Shown here piece by piece: positions 6,101-6,931 of a stretch of DNA of 6,931 nucleotides (position 1 is its first letter; every line of letters starts with the position of its first letter). The notes under the pieces are model-generated. The model ran no database searches and was not told where the DNA came from. It saw only the letters and a list, made by a program, of their open reading frames with translations. The position numbers and the translations under genes are program-made. The DNA comes from Nitriliruptoraceae bacterium (GTDB taxonomy: Bacteria; Actinomycetota; Nitriliruptoria; Nitriliruptorales; Nitriliruptoraceae): the NCBI GenBank assembly GCA_007117945.1, contig SKTN01000067.1, positions 1 through 6,931 on the forward strand, in the 5' to 3' direction.

Positions 6101-6926
6101 GCCGTTCGAGCCGACCCAGGCTGAGATCGAACCGGGCGAGCTGGGCCTCGACGAAGGCCACGGCGTCACGGACCACCCCGAGCTCGACCAGCTTGTCGAA
6201 GAGCAGCGTCCCGAAGGGCACCAGGCCGAGCAGACCACCGACGAGGTTCTCGGCCGTGCGCGGGACCCGGTCACCGGTCAGCGGCTCCACCCCGACGACC
6301 ACGGTGAACAGCGAGTAGCCGGGGATGTGACGGGCGTAGCTGGCCAGCCCGACGCGCAGCGCTCGGGGGAGTCGCTGGAGCTGTGGATCGCGCGGCCCGA
6401 ACCGGTCGTAGCCACCGGCAGCAGCACCCTGCTGGACGACGTGGGTCGCCTCGTGGGCGAGCAGGCCGCGGTCGTGTGCGGACTCCCCTGCCCCGAGCGC
6501 GATGTGGTTGCCGAGGGTGAAGGCCCGGGCGCCCACCGCTGCGGCCGCGGTCGCCGCGGCCGGGCCGGTGTGCAGCTCGACCCCACCGAGCGGGACGCCG
6601 AGCCGTGGCTCGATCCGCTCCCGCAGCAGGGGCGGCAGCGGTCGGGAGGGACCGAGCCCGGCGAGCCGGGCGGCGTGGGCGGGGCCGTCGCGCACATCGG
6701 TGGGACCGTTGCTGCCGGGAGCCGCGGCACGCTGGAGCTCGTCCTCCCCCACCGCCACACGTTGCAGCTCCTCCTCACCGACCGCGACCCGCTGGACCGG
6801 CCGGCCCGTGGCCACGGCGTGGACCGGCCCGGCGTCCTGCCCGGCGACGACGCGACGTGCCACCTCGACGGCCTCGTGTTCGAAGCGGTCGCCGCCACCG
6901 CTGCGATCGTCGAGTCGCTGGGGCAT
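3153..6926 (-). CDS. eCIS-core (DUF4157) protein with C-terminal His-Me finger nuclease domain; putative injection-system toxin
   Basis: The protein has 1257 residues. Residues 1-90 are polar and disordered-looking, with a short repeat (QRVAVGEEEL, QRVAVGEDEL, QR) at about 45-67. Residues about 95-170 form the eCIS-core/DUF4157 domain with an HEATH zincin motif (H158, E159, H162). Residues about 190-900 are helical, with three clear ~139-residue repeats and a weak fourth. Residues about 930-1110 look beta-rich. Residues 1120-1160 contain GH (H1125), NLTPI (N1140) and N1149 followed by E1157, matching the spacing of the Serratia nuclease signature N-x-T-P, N119, E127. DUF4157 is known from surveys of extracellular contractile injection system loci; a role as injected nuclease toxin is inferred. 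No signal peptide or clear membrane segment is seen. Only five bases precede the ATG, so the start could lie further upstream. An out-of-frame TGA (6929-6931) could end an upstream gene. No immunity gene follows. Confidence 0.85.
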   Translation of the reverse strand: MPQRLDDRSGGGDRFEHEAVEVARRVVAGQDAGPVHAVATGRPVQRVAVGEEELQRVAVGEDELQRAAAPGSNGPTDVRDGPAHAARLAGLGPSRPLPPLLRERIEPRLGVPLGGVELHTGPAAATAAAAVGARAFTLGNHIALGAGESAHDRGLLAHEATHVVQQGAAAGGYDRFGPRDPQLQRLPRALRVGLASYARHIPGYSLFTVVVGVEPLTGDRVPRTAENLVGGLLGLVPFGTLLFDKLVELGVVRDAVAFVEAQLARFDLSLGRLERLLGDAWDEMDFLRLDPFAHNLAILRRRFGRLLADVTGFATSMVDALLTLIREAAVDLADGLLSEEPAWALIKKVLGHDPLRDEPVEATTVEILEDFLVLIGREQELEQMRERGTLAETAAWLDEQLGTFHGLLGELGAVFTATWEAVQPVNLPQLPEHLASLATRSVALLQGLFDVAWEVASQVLELIKLSLRNWLSEHAHEAPGFHLLTVLLERNPFTDEAVPRTAENLIRGFITLLPGGEAAYEQLSESGVIGRAAATIEGALVDLGISWELITGVFRGIWDSLSIDDLIDPIGAFQRIVEAFGAPLARIFAFIRVVLTEVISLILQLMDLPARILGSIIDQTVAAYEDIKRDPVAFVVNLLAAFKEGFSRFFDDIFDHLLSGLTDWLFRGLRSAGIEPPAELTLASGLELVMEVLGLTVDRLWEKLAERIGQERVDQLRGVADRLTGLWGFVRDIQEGGLPAIWTYVRDQLSGLWEAIIEQARDWVMRTIVERVVARLLTMLDPSGGMAVVNSFVTAFAAIQSAVEYVRDLLEIVERWVGTVAAVARGDIDPGAARLEAGLIASVPVAIGFLANQVGLGNVGHRLEEIVAGLRGTVDEALDWLLGQAERLLAQALAALGFGPEAEEVGATGDPAHDAAVAEGLAALGPTAEPYLQRGRLSREDAEAVIRSVLALHPVFTSLELVDDGDRWSYRWTASRGTTVPGPPQLDGVLGQQVEDNPELPRQLAELGYVGPFQRQGRWVIRVQAGKTHLDRLSVDPDGIVVPGPLRDEVSAIDQPWWVPDSDIRFPKTRTIATAGGNTTVGEQMVAAPLTTIGPGGSTVDNDNPLWDVLRHRPRGAGPFWVQGHLLNADLHGSGSDPRNLTPISPSANAQHRDRVERKVKDAVLARGQDIDAASVPVVHYEVTALYGGRGSQVPADATQPVKDALQAERQLATSLVCTAWHVHEQGGRWTDEGRAIVSTRIDLTKPDPPVDFTPRP
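3456..3554 (-). other. His-Me finger (DNA/RNA non-specific endonuclease-like) active-site region
   Basis: This covers residues H1125 to E1157 of the eCIS-core protein. H1125 sits in QGHLLN, N1140 opens NLTPI, N1149 lies nine residues later and E1157 eight after that. In Serratia nuclease the corresponding residues are H89 (general base), the N of NITPQ, N119 (metal ligand) and E127, with the same 9- and 8-residue spacings. The usual Asp-Arg before GH is replaced by Val-Gln, and the H-to-N distance is 24 instead of 30. Fold assignment is strong; activity is inferred. Confidence 0.75.
5079..6329 (-). repeat. Three ~139-residue helical repeats inside the eCIS-core protein
   Basis: Units cover about residues 200-340, 341-478 and 479-616. 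Anchors line up at P214, P354 and P492 (EPLTGDR, DPLRDEP, NPFTDEA). In units 1 and 3 these are followed by the identical VPRTAENL; unit 2 has a diverged VEATTVEIL. Later anchors also align: a G near a leucine-rich helix, the AAWLDEQL-like helix end, and a W about 70 residues after the proline (WDEM, WEAV, WDSL). A fourth, degenerate unit may begin near residue 617 with DP at 630-631. Each unit is predicted to be almost entirely helical. These are protein-level repeats; the DNA is well diverged. Confidence 0.7.
6726..6797 (-). repeat. Coding tandem repeat, 10-residue units, in the N-terminal linker of the eCIS-core protein
   Basis: Residues 44-67 read as two near-identical 10-residue units, QRVAVGEEEL and QRVAVGEDEL, followed by a partial QR. 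Five of the seven QRVAVGE codons differ between units only at synonymous positions, so the protein sequence, not the DNA, is what is kept. Acidic LQR-type linkers are common ahead of DUF4157 domains, from my memory of the family. Their function is not known to me; packaging or a flexible tether are possibilities. Confidence 0.75.
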
Positions 6927-6931
6927 CGTCA

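Noticed and set aside
1..6931. CRISPR array, tRNA, rRNA, insertion sequence or attachment site
   Set aside because: No regularly spaced direct repeats, cloverleaf-like sequence, transposase motif or terminal inverted repeat was found on either strand.

Overview
The window is very GC-rich, and every supported gene reads on the minus strand, so the genes below are described right to left. Base composition, GTG starts, overlapping genes and the style of the feo genes suggest a high-GC actinobacterium (Actinomycetota). A deep-branching lineage such as Nitriliruptoria is possible, but that is only a guess; nothing here fixes the taxon.

Right-hand region (3153-6926): one large gene encodes a 1257-residue protein. 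It has an eCIS-core (DUF4157) domain with an HEATH zincin motif near the N-terminus, a roughly 700-residue helical body built partly from ~139-residue repeats, and a C-terminal domain that carries the His, Asn and Glu signature of DNA/RNA non-specific (His-Me finger, Serratia-type) endonucleases. The best reading is a cargo or toxin of an extracellular contractile injection system (eCIS). No sheath, tube, baseplate or AAA+ genes are in view, so the system itself would have to lie to the right of the window or elsewhere.

Middle (2959-3152): a strong compound hairpin follows the toxin-like gene and probably ends its transcript. A DtxR/IdeR-like iron box lies 41-59 bases ahead of the next gene.

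Left-hand region (115-2958): a compact ferrous-iron uptake operon, feoA - feoB G domain - feoB membrane part - feoC. All junctions overlap or are nearly contiguous (8-base overlap, 4-base GTGA overlap, 6-base gap). The unusual point is that FeoB is encoded as two proteins, split between the GTPase domain and the GDI/membrane part. FeoC is a small winged-helix protein with four clustered cysteines. Together they should form a GTPase-controlled Fe(II) importer, probably repressed by a DtxR/IdeR-type regulator when iron is plentiful.

The last 114 bases (1-114) hold no gene. They contain a chain of short, mutually exclusive inverted repeats downstream of feoC.
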